A DNA stretch of 64,000 nucleotides from an uncultured Lachnospira sp. (GTDB lineage Bacteria > Bacillota > Clostridia > Lachnospirales > Lachnospiraceae): assembly GCA_934359185.1 (NCBI GenBank), contig CAKRLE010000009.1, positions 62,001 to 126,000 of the forward strand. Direction: 5' to 3'. The notes below the pieces were generated by a model, which was given only the letters and a program-made list of their open reading frames with translations, made no database searches and was not told the origin of the DNA. Shown in pieces: positions 27,013 to 35,992 of the stretch. How positions within the stretch are numbered: the first letter of the stretch is position 1; every line of letters starts with the position of its first letter. The translations under genes were made by a program, and so were the position numbers.

Positions 27013-28368
27013 TCACTCCTTTTCTCCAATTATCCTGCTAAACCGCTTCATAAACGCTGTAGTTGTTATAACTGCTGCCACAATATCACTGACAGGTTCT
27101 GCCACAAATACTGCAAACACCTTATCCTCCATGAACAGAGGCAGAATAAAGATAAGCGGTATAAGAAGAATCAGCTTACGTAGACATGCCATAAAAAGGC
27201 TGATTTTAGCCTGTCCAAGTGCCATAAAGCTCATCTGGCAGCAAGCCTGAAAACCAGTGGCAAATATTCCAGCCATATATATCCTTATTGCCCATGACGT
27301 GTATTCTGTAAGTGCCTTATCACTGGTAAATATTCCTGCAAACATACCCGGAAATGCCATTACAAGACACCAGAATACTGCCGCATAAGCAACACACACT
27401 CCAAATTGTGCAAAAAATGCTTTCTTAACTCTCTCACTGTTATTAGCACCATAATTATAACTGATAATAGGCTGTCCACCCTGACACACACCATTAAGCG
27501 GCATAACTGCAAGCTGGTTTACACTTGTAATAATTGTCATGGCACCAACTGCCACATCTCCACCGAATCTTGCAAGACTTGACGTAAAACTGATTGACAG
27601 AATACTCTCAGTTGCCATCATTACAAATGTTGATATTCCAAGCCCAAGACATGGAAGCACAATATTCTTCTTCAATGCAAGATTGGATAATTTAAGCTTG
27701 AGAATTGTCTTATTGCCAGTTAAAAATCTAAGTATCCATATTGCACCGACCATCTGGCTTAACACAGTCGCAATAGCAGCGCCGCGCACCCCCATGTCGA
27801 ATACAAATATGAATATCGGATCAAGAATAATGTTAATGACTGCACCTATAACAGTAGTCATCATACTTATCTGTGCAAAGCCCTGAGTTGTAATAAATGT
27901 ATTCATGCCAAGTACAATAAGCACAAATATACTTCCAAGTATATATATTCTCGCATATGACGAAGCATATGGCAGTGTCGCTTCACTTGCACCAAACCAC
28001 ATAAGCATCTGTGGTGCAAATGCATAGAACACAACAGTCAGCCCGGCTGCAAACATTAATAGTAACGAAAAACAGTTACCAAGAATCTTCTCGGCAGTCT
28101 CATTGTCCTTCTTTCCCATTGCAATAGCAGCCCTTGGTGCACCACCAGATCCTGCAAGCATTGCAAATGCATTAATAAGCATCAGAATCGGAGTAAACAA
28201 TCCGACGCCTGTCAGTGCATCAGCACCAATTCCAGGAATATGTCCTATATAGATACGATCAACTATGTTGTACAGCAGATTGACAATCTGTGCAACAACT
28301 GCTGGTATAGCCAGCCTTGCCAATAATTTAGGTATACTTCCTGTACCCATATCCTGTGATTTGTTCAT
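27013..28368 (-). CDS. MATE family efflux transporter
   Basis: This 451-residue twelve-helix exporter of the MATE/DinF superfamily uses a cation gradient to expel drugs or metabolites. Family blocks include LARLAIPAVVAQIVNLLYNIVDRIYIGH (residues 15-42), GVGLFTPILMLINAFAMLAGSGGAPR, the second-half repeat NGVCQGGQPIISYNYGANNSERVKKAF, and the C-terminal helices. Length is normal. ATG at 28368 has only a purine-rich leader (AGAAAAGAA) rather than a strong AGGAGG. The upstream 50 bases are built of A/T-rich direct repeats. Substrate unknown. Confidence 0.9.
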   Translation of the reverse strand: MNKSQDMGTGSIPKLLARLAIPAVVAQIVNLLYNIVDRIYIGHIPGIGADALTGVGLFTPILMLINAFAMLAGSGGAPRAAIAMGKKDNETAEKILGNCFSLLLMFAAGLTVVFYAFAPQMLMWFGASEATLPYASSYARIYILGSIFVLIVLGMNTFITTQGFAQISMMTTVIGAVINIILDPIFIFVFDMGVRGAAIATVLSQMVGAIWILRFLTGNKTILKLKLSNLALKKNIVLPCLGLGISTFVMMATESILSISFTSSLARFGGDVAVGAMTIITSVNQLAVMPLNGVCQGGQPIISYNYGANNSERVKKAFFAQFGVCVAYAAVFWCLVMAFPGMFAGIFTSDKALTEYTSWAIRIYMAGIFATGFQACCQMSFMALGQAKISLFMACLRKLILLIPLIFILPLFMEDKVFAVFVAEPVSDIVAAVITTTAFMKRFSRIIGEKE

Positions 28369-28379
28369 AATTCTTTTCT

Positions 28380-28430
28380 TTTATACCTTTTTATACTTTT
28401 TTATATATTTTATACTTTTTTATATTCTAT
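28380..28430. repeat. A/T-rich direct repeats upstream of the MATE gene
   Basis: On the minus strand the element AAAAAAGTATAAAA occurs twice and a variant AAAAAGGTATAAAA once, in the 60 bp before the MATE start. They resemble repeated -10 elements or a slippage-prone tract and may influence promoter strength. Confidence 0.5.
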
Positions 28431-28447
28431 GGCAGCTATGGTTTTGA

Positions 28448-29632
28448 TCATCTCCACTCTACGTCAACAGCCTCATTTGCAAGCTTTTTAAGGTTTGCAA
28501 GTCTATTTACAGCCTCATTTAAGGTATCATCCTTCTTTGCAAAATGAAATCTTATAAGGTTATGAATATCTTCCTTAAAGAAGCTTGAACCTGGCACCGC
28601 CGCAACACCGACATACTGCGCCATCCATTCGCAGAATTTGACATCATCTTTGACACCAAACTCACTCACATCAACAAGTACATAATATGCACCCTGTGGA
28701 TCCGTATATTTGAGACCGAGCTTTGCAAGTCCGCCAACAAACACTTCCTTCATATGTGCATAATGGGCGGCAAGCTCCTCATAATATTCATCACCAAACA
28801 TAAGGCCTGTTGTAGCAGCCTCCATAAGAGGTGCAGCCGCTCCTACTGTAAGGAAATCATGAACCTTCTTTACCCTGTCAATAATCTGTGGGTTAGCTAT
28901 GACATACCCCAGTCTCCATCCTGTTATAGAATAAGTCTTAGACAGTGAATTGCATACAATAGTCCTGTCTCTCATCCCATCAAGTGCCTGCATGTACACA
29001 TGCTTGTTAGGTGCATAAACAATGTGCTCATATACCTCATCTGTGACAACGTAGGCGTCATATTTCCTGGCAAGGTCAGCTATTACGCTTAATTCCTCAT
29101 ATGTAAACACCTTGCCACATGGATTAGATGGGTTACATACAATTATAGCCTTGGCTCCCTGCTTGAATGCATCCTCAATCTTTGATGGGTCAAATGTAAA
29201 TTCTGGTGGAACAAGTGGTACATATATTGGTTCTGCGCCAGAAAGAATTGTATCTGCACCATAATTCTCGTAGAATGGCGAGAATATAACAACCTTGTCT
29301 CCTGGGTTAGTAATACTAAGCATAGTCGCCATCATAGCCTCTGTACTTCCGCATGTGACAACAATTTCTGATTCAGGATCTATCTTGATTCCTGAGAAAT
29401 GTTCATATTTGGCTGCAACAGCATCCCTGAAATTCTTAGCTCCCCATGTGAGCGCATACTGATGAGGTCCTATCCCTGCAACCTCTGATAATTTGTCAGT
29501 TATCTCCTTAGGTGGGTCAAAATCAGGAAATCCCTGTGACAGATTGACTGCCCCATACTTGTTGGCAACTCTTGTCATTCTTCTTATAACCGAATCTGTA
29601 AAATTGGCTGACCTTTCGCTTAACTCTCTCAT
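28448..29632 (-). CDS. Class I/II pyridoxal-phosphate aminotransferase
   Basis: This 394-residue fold-type I aminotransferase is similar to the aspartate/aromatic group. ATG at 29632 is chosen because AGGAGG lies ten bases upstream; an upstream in-frame ATG at 29665 lacks one. Visible features are VNLSQGFPDFDPP, GSTEAMMATMLS (cofactor phosphate contact), CNPSNPCGKVF (Asn binding the cofactor ring), VTDEVYEHIVY, and the Schiff-base lysine in NSLSKTYSITGWRLGY. FHFAKKDD supplies the substrate carboxylate Arg in IRFHF. The gene follows GH28 by 41 bp and may be in the same operon, although no pathway link is clear. Substrate remains open. Confidence 0.9.
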   Translation of the reverse strand: MRELSERSANFTDSVIRRMTRVANKYGAVNLSQGFPDFDPPKEITDKLSEVAGIGPHQYALTWGAKNFRDAVAAKYEHFSGIKIDPESEIVVTCGSTEAMMATMLSITNPGDKVVIFSPFYENYGADTILSGAEPIYVPLVPPEFTFDPSKIEDAFKQGAKAIIVCNPSNPCGKVFTYEELSVIADLARKYDAYVVTDEVYEHIVYAPNKHVYMQALDGMRDRTIVCNSLSKTYSITGWRLGYVIANPQIIDRVKKVHDFLTVGAAAPLMEAATTGLMFGDEYYEELAAHYAHMKEVFVGGLAKLGLKYTDPQGAYYVLVDVSEFGVKDDVKFCEWMAQYVGVAAVPGSSFFKEDIHNLIRFHFAKKDDTLNEAVNRLANLKKLANEAVDVEWR

Positions 29633-29673
29633 ACCATGTAATCCTCCTGGCATAATCCTGTACAAAACCAGAA

Positions 29674-31002
29674 TTACTTCTCTACATAAGCCCCATTATA
29701 GACTTTTCCCTCAATAACAATGTTACTGATTGTCTCTGGTCTGTCTTGAACTGGTTCAAGCTTTATTTTAGTACCACATCCAACTATGTCAAGTTTTTCA
29801 AGAATTATATCCTTAAAATAAGGTACATCCTCTTCATTATCTATAGCAACAGCCTCGTTGCGGTTAAGCAGGTTAAGCACATATCCCATCGTCAGGATAA
29901 CAGCTTCATTCTTAATATCCATCATTCTGATGTTCCTGCATGTTATATTCTCAACAACACCGCCACGTCCAAGTGCACTCTTGATTCTTACACCGACGTC
30001 TGTCCCGATAAATGTACAGTTTTCAACAAGTATATCCCTTACATCACGTGACATTTCACTTCCTATGACGAAGCCGCCATGTCCTTCAAATACAGTACAG
30101 TCATGGATATGAATGTTGCTGCATGGACCTGTAATCTGTCTTGCGACAGCATTTTTACCAGACTTTATACAGATTGCATCATCACCTGTCTCAAACTCAC
30201 TGTGATGTATATGCACATTAGTGCATGATTCTACATCAATACCGTCACCATTCTGTGCATAGTATGGATTCCTAATCTTGATATAATCAACTGTGAGGTT
30301 CGTACAGAAATATGGGTGGATATTCCAAGCTGGTGAATTCATAAATGACACTCCACGGAGAAGTACTTTGTCACAATGTCTTAAGCTTATCATCACAGGA
30401 CGGTAGAAATCATAATACTCTGCTGCATCTGCAAGTATATTCTCATCGCTTCCCTGAATATTTTTCATATTACCATCATAACTGGACTTGCTAGGCATCC
30501 ATATCTGCGTTTCTTTCGTTGTAATAACGTTCTCACTCTTTTTAAGCAATTCATCCCACTGCCTGTCCGTAACCTTAAATTTCTTGACAGGTCTCCACTC
30601 ATCGCCGCTGCCATCAATAACACCTGAACCTGTAATTGCAATATTATCAGCATTTTCTGCAGTAATTGGAGATACAGCCCTTATGCAGTCCTGTCCCTCA
30701 TAGCTTGTTATTCTTAAAGGATAGTCCTCCTTAGATTTAGTGAATTTGAGCACTGACTGCTCCTGAAGGAACAGATTAACTCCTGATAAAAGCCTGATAG
30801 GTGCGCATGCCCATAATCCTGCTGGTATCACAACTGTTCCACCACCTATATCAGACATCTCTTCAATAGCCTTCTGTATGCAGGCCGCATTTTTTCTGCC
30901 TGTCTCCACATCAAATACACCTTCAACTGCGCCATAGTCATTAATAAATACCTTATTTCTTTTAATCTCTGGCAATTCTACATTATAATCACTTCTGTAC
31001 AT
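29674..31002 (-). CDS. Glycoside hydrolase family 28 (polygalacturonase-like), cytoplasmic
   Basis: This right-handed beta-helix enzyme of 442 residues acts on galacturonic-acid polymers or oligomers. The four GH28 signatures are present: NGDG (251-254, with Gly for the usual Thr), GDD (273-275), GHG (307-309) and RIK (339-341), giving catalytic Asp253, Asp274, Asp275 and His308. There is no signal peptide, so it should trim imported oligogalacturonides, probably as an exo-acting enzyme. It lies between an AEC transporter gene (30 bp upstream) and the aminotransferase gene, with a divergent GntR regulator, suggesting a pectin-oligomer module. Confidence 0.93.
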   Translation of the reverse strand: MYRSDYNVELPEIKRNKVFINDYGAVEGVFDVETGRKNAACIQKAIEEMSDIGGGTVVIPAGLWACAPIRLLSGVNLFLQEQSVLKFTKSKEDYPLRITSYEGQDCIRAVSPITAENADNIAITGSGVIDGSGDEWRPVKKFKVTDRQWDELLKKSENVITTKETQIWMPSKSSYDGNMKNIQGSDENILADAAEYYDFYRPVMISLRHCDKVLLRGVSFMNSPAWNIHPYFCTNLTVDYIKIRNPYYAQNGDGIDVESCTNVHIHHSEFETGDDAICIKSGKNAVARQITGPCSNIHIHDCTVFEGHGGFVIGSEMSRDVRDILVENCTFIGTDVGVRIKSALGRGGVVENITCRNIRMMDIKNEAVILTMGYVLNLLNRNEAVAIDNEEDVPYFKDIILEKLDIVGCGTKIKLEPVQDRPETISNIVIEGKVYNGAYVEK

Positions 31003-31032
31003 ATCCTCATCCTTTCATTATCAGTGAATAAA

Positions 31033-31962
31033 TTAGTATAATCCGCACATTTGTATAATCATTGCGTATATAGGTAATGATACTACACTTAGCAGGGTTG
31101 ATACAACTACTAATCCAGCTGCATACTCCTGATTTTTGTCATACTGGACTGCAAGCATAGTAGTTATCGCTGCTACCGGGCATGCTTCAAGTATAAGACA
31201 AACCATTGCTGTCATTCCAGAAAAATGCAAAATATAAAATACAACTGTACATATTCCAGGAATTATTACAAGACGAACCAGAACAGCAAGCCATAGATAT
31301 ACATTTTTAAGAATATTTCTTATATCCGTCTGTGCAACAGTCACACCTGTTATAATCATTGAAAGCGGTGTATTCATAGCACCTGCCATACTTACAGGCT
31401 GTACTATGACATCCGCTATCTGGATATTTCCAAAATATATCACAAGTCCAACAGCCACACTTATTATAGGCGGACATGTCACTACCGCACGTATGATGTC
31501 CTTAGGTGACTTTACTGATGCAAAAAACATGTATCCAACAGTCCACAAAAGTATATTGAATACTGTGACATATGCACTCGCATACATTATCCCGATATCA
31601 CCAAACATGGCACTTATAAGCGGAAATCCCATATATGCCGCATTAGAAAATGAACATGCAAACTTATATACTCCACGTATATCTTTCTTAACCAGCAATG
31701 CGGTAAAGAGCGTAATTATAATACCAATTACACACAGAATAATACTGTATATGAATGCTTTTCCAAGTTCTCCTGCATTATCAATCGACTTTCCAATAAA
31801 AGAGTTAATTACCATGCATGGCACAACAAAATCTATAAGAATCCCTGACAGAACTCCCTTATGCTCATCTCTTACCACATGCGTCCTATAAAGCAGCACT
31901 CCTGCCAATATCAATATAAACAGTTCAAGCACCTGCTTTGAGGTTATAAGTGCCAGTTCCAA
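31033..31962 (-). CDS. AEC (auxin efflux carrier-like) family transporter
   Basis: This 309-residue membrane protein has ten predicted helices in the AEC fold, including LSGILIDFVVPCMVINSFIG in the first half and LILEACPVAAITTMLAVQYDKNQEYAAGLVVVSTLLSVVSLPI at the C-terminus, the conserved crossing region. Members move small organic acids such as malate or malonate. A TTG start at 31962 is preferred because AGGAGG lies nine bases upstream; the sequence AGGAGG itself is part of a longer open frame starting at TTG 31980. It heads the GH28 operon and is divergent from a GntR/FCD regulator, so transport of a sugar-acid product is a reasonable inference. Confidence 0.8.
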   Translation of the reverse strand: MELALITSKQVLELFILILAGVLLYRTHVVRDEHKGVLSGILIDFVVPCMVINSFIGKSIDNAGELGKAFIYSIILCVIGIIITLFTALLVKKDIRGVYKFACSFSNAAYMGFPLISAMFGDIGIMYASAYVTVFNILLWTVGYMFFASVKSPKDIIRAVVTCPPIISVAVGLVIYFGNIQIADVIVQPVSMAGAMNTPLSMIITGVTVAQTDIRNILKNVYLWLAVLVRLVIIPGICTVVFYILHFSGMTAMVCLILEACPVAAITTMLAVQYDKNQEYAAGLVVVSTLLSVVSLPIYAMIIQMCGLY

Positions 31963-32008
31963 TATCTTTTTCCTCCTCAATCATTTCGAAATATTTAACA
32001 CTTGATGT

Positions 32009-32035
32009 TATATATTACATTATTGGTAATATATA
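32009..32035. promoter_or_regulatory. Candidate operator between AEC and GntR genes
   Basis: TTATATTAC-type arms of 10 bp (32009-32018 and 32026-32035) around a 7-bp centre form an inverted repeat ATATTAC/GTAATAT in the divergent intergenic region. A GntR/FCD dimer is the likely ligand. Confidence 0.4.
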
Positions 32036-32164
32036 TAAATTAAATTTTATTGTCAAGTCTCAATATTTGATTAGTAAAATAAAACATGGTATATTAAACA
32101 CAGACAAAAAGTGCAGCAAAACAAACATCACAAAAATCAATAATTATAATTGGGGAATTTCACT

Positions 32165-32839
32165 ATGAAAATATCAGAAAGATACGCAAATGAATCAGCT
32201 AAAGATTATGTTGTGCGCCAGCTTATATATAACATTGTCCATCTTAACTTAAAACCTGGTCAAAAGCTTGAAACACCACAGCTCTGTAAGCTTATGAATG
32301 TCAGCAGCAATCCGATAAGAGAGGCTGAGCTTGAACTTAATCAGATTAATCTGTTAGAGATTAAGCCCAAAGTCGGTATCTATGTCACCTATATAGACAC
32401 ACGTATTTCTGATGAAATATGCGGACTCAGAAGTGCGCTTGAGTCAGAATTAGCCGCCAAAGCCTGTGATATATTCTCAAAAGAACAGATTGATAAATTA
32501 TGGGAAAATGTCGCAATGTGGCAGATGTATATTAAAAGAGATGATGAAGAAAAGATATTCGCACTGGATAAAGAATTTCATGCGATGTTCTACCACTTCT
32601 GCAATAATGAATACTGGTATAAACTCGTCAATAATGTTTCACCATTATTTGACAGAACAACAATTCTAAGCTTCAGATGCAATGAAAAAAGCAGAATACA
32701 GCATGACCACGAAGGCCTTGTCCAGGCAATTGAGAACAAAGATAAAGAAAAAGCCGTCGCAATTGCAAGGCTTCACATGACAAGATACACAGAAAATATA
32801 TCAGATATGAAAAAAATGTTCCCGGATTATTTTATATGA
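32165..32839 (+). CDS. GntR family regulator with FCD ligand domain
   Basis: This 224-residue regulator has an N-terminal winged helix (LNLKPGQKLETPQLCKLMNVSSNPIREAELELNQINLLEIKPKVGIYV) and a C-terminal all-helical FCD domain. Likely metal or ligand residues lie in ALDKEFHAMFYHF and RIQHDHEGLVQAIENKDKEKAVAIARLHMTRY. The FCD group, which includes UxuR/ExuR-like and FadR-like members, often senses sugar acids or organic acids. ATG at 32165 has GGGGA upstream; a longer frame beginning with TTG is not needed. It is divergent from the AEC-GH28 operon and probably controls it. A terminator follows at 32864-32893. Confidence 0.87.
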   Translation: MKISERYANESAKDYVVRQLIYNIVHLNLKPGQKLETPQLCKLMNVSSNPIREAELELNQINLLEIKPKVGIYVTYIDTRISDEICGLRSALESELAAKACDIFSKEQIDKLWENVAMWQMYIKRDDEEKIFALDKEFHAMFYHFCNNEYWYKLVNNVSPLFDRTTILSFRCNEKSRIQHDHEGLVQAIENKDKEKAVAIARLHMTRYTENISDMKKMFPDYFI

Positions 32840-32863
32840 CGTGTTTTGTATAACATCAAGAGG

Positions 32864-32893
32864 GAGGGCGCACTGAATACTCAGTACGCCCTC
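32864..32893. terminator. Bidirectional terminator
   Basis: GAGGGCG and CGCCCTC arms (32864-32870, 32887-32893), with additional ACTG/CAGT pairing inside, lie between the converging GntR and fumarase beta genes. Confidence 0.75.
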
Positions 32894-32925
32894 ATGTAAT
32901 GTAAGTAAAAGTACTACGAGGCTGG

Positions 32926-33552
32926 CTATTTAATAAATCCGACTTCCTTGCTTATACGCTCATAAGCTTCATCTTTCTTTTTATTGAAGATAACTTTATT
33001 TTCTTCAAACATATTATCACCTTTTGTATCAATAGATACAATAAGTGGACCAAATTCTTTAACTCTGCAGTTCCAGAGTGTCTCAGGCATTCCTAAGTCT
33101 CTCCATTCTGCTCTTACAATTTCTTCTACTTCTGTAGCTGCAACAACTGCATTACCAGCTGGGAATACACAATGTATTGCACCAAATTCCTTGCAGGCTC
33201 TCTCTGTATTTTCTTTCATACCGCCCTTGCCGATAATGACACGTACGCCTGTAAGCTTAACAAACTCATACTCGAACTTTTCCATTCTCATACTTGTTGT
33301 AGGACCGACTGAAACCATCTCAAACTTATCATTTTCAAGTGGTCTGATAATTGGACCTGCGTGGAATATTGCATTATCCCTTACGTCAACAGGAAGCTCT
33401 CTTCCTTCCTCTACAAGTCTTCTATGTGCCACATCTCTGCATGTTGTCATGCTTCCATCAAGATAGACAATATCTCCAACCTTGATATCTTTAAGATCTT
33501 CTGCTGATACAGGTGTTATAAGTACTTTTTTACCATTTCTAATCTCTACCAT
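32926..33552 (-). CDS. Class I fumarate hydratase, beta (C-terminal) subunit
   Basis: This 208-residue protein corresponds to the C-terminal domain of class I [4Fe-4S] fumarases and the TtdB subunit of tartrate dehydratase. Marker segments are [58 protein letters not shown] and [18 protein letters not shown]. It catalyses, with the alpha subunit, reversible hydration of fumarate to malate; L-tartrate dehydration cannot be excluded from sequence. Its ATG overlaps the alpha-subunit stop by one base with GGAGG upstream. The adjacent DASS dicarboxylate carrier supports the fumarate/malate role. Confidence 0.9.
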   Translation of the reverse strand: MVEIRNGKKVLITPVSAEDLKDIKVGDIVYLDGSMTTCRDVAHRRLVEEGRELPVDVRDNAIFHAGPIIRPLENDKFEMVSVGPTTSMRMEKFEYEFVKLTGVRVIIGKGGMKENTERACKEFGAIHCVFPAGNAVVAATEVEEIVRAEWRDLGMPETLWNCRVKEFGPLIVSIDTKGDNMFEENKVIFNKKKDEAYERISKEVGFIK

Positions 33553-34451
33553 TATAATGTCACCTCCGAATGTGTTGTTATTGTATAGTTAAGGTCTTTA
33601 TCAAATATGATATGTCCACGTCTATGACTCCAGCATCCTACGTTAACAGCTACACCAATTGCAGATGGATGACGGGCTGTGTTCTCAATATTAACTCCAA
33701 GCACAGAGTATTTACCACCCATACCCTGAGGGCCTAAACCAATTGAATTAATTCCATCTTCAAGTAACTTCTCCATCTTGGCAGCTCTCTCATTATCATT
33801 ATGTGAACCAATTGGTCTCATAAGAGCCTTCTTAGAAAGAAGTGCTGCTGTCTCAACTGATGTCGCAACACCAACACCTACTAATAATGGTGGACATGCG
33901 TTAAGTCCATAGCTTGTCATTACATCAAGTACGAATTTAGTAACGCCCTCATAGCCTTCACCAGGCATAAGAACCATTGCCTTACCAGGAAGTGTACATC
34001 CACCACCTGCCATATATGTATAGATTTCACACTGGTCGCTGTCTGGAACGATATCCCAGAATACTGTTGGAGTTCCCTTACCTACATTCTTGCCTGTATT
34101 GTATTCATCAAATGTCTCTACGCTGTTGTGTCTTAATGGTGCTTCAAATGTTGCCTGAACCACTGCTTCCTTAAGAAGTCCTTCTAATTCACCAATAAGT
34201 GGGAAATTAGTTCCACATTTAACCCAGAACTGTAATACACCTGTATCCTGACAGCTAGGTCTGTTAAGCTCAACTGCTAACTTCTGGTTCTCAAACATTG
34301 TGTTATAGATTGTTTTTGAAAGAGGGCTGTCCTCTTTATCTCTTAATTCCTCAAGCTTTGCTATTACATCATCTGGCAGCTTCTTTGCAGTATATGCGAT
34401 AAACTCTGCCATATAATCAGTAAGCTTTTTTACCTGTTCTTCCTTTGACAT
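33552..34451 (-). CDS. Class I fumarate hydratase, alpha (N-terminal, Fe-S) subunit
   Basis: This 299-residue catalytic subunit of a two-subunit class I fumarase carries the three cysteines expected to hold the [4Fe-4S] cluster: Cys67 in RPSCQDTGV, Cys186 in [11 protein letters not shown] and Cys273 in NVGCWSHRR. Oxygen-labile fumarases of this type fit a strict anaerobe. AAGGAGATAA lies upstream of the ATG. Gene order DASS transporter, alpha, beta on the minus strand indicates one operon for C4-dicarboxylate uptake and conversion, with a divergent LysR regulator. Confidence 0.92.
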   Translation of the reverse strand: MSKEEQVKKLTDYMAEFIAYTAKKLPDDVIAKLEELRDKEDSPLSKTIYNTMFENQKLAVELNRPSCQDTGVLQFWVKCGTNFPLIGELEGLLKEAVVQATFEAPLRHNSVETFDEYNTGKNVGKGTPTVFWDIVPDSDQCEIYTYMAGGGCTLPGKAMVLMPGEGYEGVTKFVLDVMTSYGLNACPPLLVGVGVATSVETAALLSKKALMRPIGSHNDNERAAKMEKLLEDGINSIGLGPQGMGGKYSVLGVNIENTARHPSAIGVAVNVGCWSHRRGHIIFDKDLNYTITTHSEVTL

Positions 34452-34511
34452 ATTATTATCTCCTTTTCATATATAAAGTTTAGTATTTGTTTGTTATATA
34501 TATCCATCTTT

Positions 34512-35777
34512 TTATGGGAAGAATGGATACATTATTGGAAGTAATATCATACTTACAACTGTTGCCACTAATATAAGTGGTACACCTGCTTTGGCGTAAT
34601 CCTTGAACGTATATCCACCAGCTCCGATAACCATTGTGTTAGCTGGCATTCCAATTGGTGTTGCATACGCACATGAACCACCAATAACGCAAGCCATAAG
34701 TACCGCACTTGGGTCAGCTCCGATTCCACTTGCAATTGAGAGACATATAGGAGCCATAAGTGCTGTTGTTGCTGTATTACTCATGAAGTTAGTAAGTACA
34801 CAGCAAAGCATGAACACTACAAATGTAAGTACATACGGAGATGGGTTATCTCCTAAAAGACCTATTACTTTATTAGCTATAAGCTCGCCCGCACCTGACT
34901 TTGAAAGTGCTGATGCAAGTGATAATGTTCCACCAAATAAGAATATAGTCTTTAAATCAATTGACTTTAAAGCCTGTTTCTCAGATATAACGCCTGTAAC
35001 AATAAGTGCAAGTGCTCCGATACATCCCGTAACACATAGTTTAATGCCAATCTTATCCTCAAATATCATTCCAATAAGTGTTAGGATAAGAATTACAAGT
35101 GATAATACCTGTTTCCATTTAGGAACATTGCTGAAATCTGCATTTTCACTAAATGCAGAATCTTCACCAGGCTTAATATCTGGAAGCAGCTTGTGTCCGA
35201 AAATTGCAAAGAATACTATTCCCGCTATAAGAATTGGTACACCAACCTTTGCATAATCAAAGAATCCAAATGACTTGCCAATCTCCTGCATAGCTGACTG
35301 TGCTATAAGGTTACCCGGTGCTCCGATAAGTGAAAGATTACCACCCATCGCTGCCGCAAATACAAGCGGCATTAAAAGCCTTGATCTTGAATATCCTGAT
35401 TTAGCTGCTATACCAATTACTACCGGTATAAGAACTGCCGCTGTACCTGTGTTAGAAAGCACTCCGCTCATCAATCCTACAATTACCATGATTGCTATGA
35501 TAAGCTGTCTTTCTGATTTGGCAAAATGTGTTACCACTCCTCCGATTTTATTAGCCATTCCTGTCTCAAATAATGCTCCTCCGACTATAAACATGGCTAC
35601 AAAAAGTATTACGTTACTATCAATAAACCCTGAAAATGCTGTTTTCCAATCAAGTACTCCTGTGATTACCAGCCCCACACAGACAATCATAGAAGTTACG
35701 CCTAATGGAAGTTTCTCCCACATGAACATAATGATTGCAAACAACAAAAATAATAAAGTTATTGTTGCACTGCTCAT
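34512..35777 (-). CDS. DASS/SLC13-type divalent anion (dicarboxylate) transporter
   Basis: This 421-residue membrane carrier belongs to the divalent-anion:sodium symporter family. The two SNT motifs that bind carboxylate and Na+ in the family are present: GVLSNTGTAAVLIPVVIGIA and NFMSNTATTALMAPICLSIA. GGNLSLIGAPGNLIAQSA and GGSCAYATPIGMPANTMVIGAGGY are matching repeat elements. ATG at 35777 is chosen because GGAGG is eight bases upstream. It is the first gene of the fumarase operon and probably imports succinate, fumarate, malate or tartrate, or exchanges them. Its promoter overlaps a palindrome at 35870-35883. Confidence 0.88.
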   Translation of the reverse strand: MSSATITLLFLLFAIIMFMWEKLPLGVTSMIVCVGLVITGVLDWKTAFSGFIDSNVILFVAMFIVGGALFETGMANKIGGVVTHFAKSERQLIIAIMVIVGLMSGVLSNTGTAAVLIPVVIGIAAKSGYSRSRLLMPLVFAAAMGGNLSLIGAPGNLIAQSAMQEIGKSFGFFDYAKVGVPILIAGIVFFAIFGHKLLPDIKPGEDSAFSENADFSNVPKWKQVLSLVILILTLIGMIFEDKIGIKLCVTGCIGALALIVTGVISEKQALKSIDLKTIFLFGGTLSLASALSKSGAGELIANKVIGLLGDNPSPYVLTFVVFMLCCVLTNFMSNTATTALMAPICLSIASGIGADPSAVLMACVIGGSCAYATPIGMPANTMVIGAGGYTFKDYAKAGVPLILVATVVSMILLPIMYPFFP

Positions 35778-35847
35778 TAGCATTCCTCCATACATCATTT
35801 TTTCTTTAGAATTTCTTTGCCGGCATCAATTCCCTTTGCATGTTTAG

Positions 35848-35883
35848 ATTATATTAAAACATATCGCTGTTGTAAATTTACAA
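35848..35883 (-). promoter_or_regulatory. DASS-fumarase promoter with overlapping LysR-type palindrome
   Basis: On the minus strand TTTACA (35876-35871), a 17-bp spacer and TATAAT (35853-35848) give a strong promoter. TTGTAAATTTACAA (35870-35883), a perfect 14-bp palindrome, covers the -35 and lies in the divergent region next to the LysR gene. Confidence 0.65.
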
Positions 35884-35928
35884 AAAATAATGAGGATATA
35901 AATAATTTTTATACTATTTTAACAACCT

Positions 35929-35958
35929 TAGACAATTTCATTAATAATATGTTATACT
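35929..35958 (+). promoter_or_regulatory. Candidate promoter of the LysR gene
   Basis: TAGACA (35929-35934) and TATACT (35953-35958) with an 18-bp spacer lie 35 bp before the LysR start. Confidence 0.5.
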
Positions 35959-35992
35959 CATGTAATAGAAAGTTTTTCAGGGGATATTATCA

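Noticed and set aside
31406..31891. 161-codon plus-strand frame inside the AEC gene
   Set aside because: Antisense shadow of a membrane protein gene; no ribosome site.
34603..35847. Two long plus-strand frames (217 and 190 codons) across the DASS gene
   Set aside because: Both are antisense shadows of the transporter, rich in Ile/Pro/Ser, with no family features.
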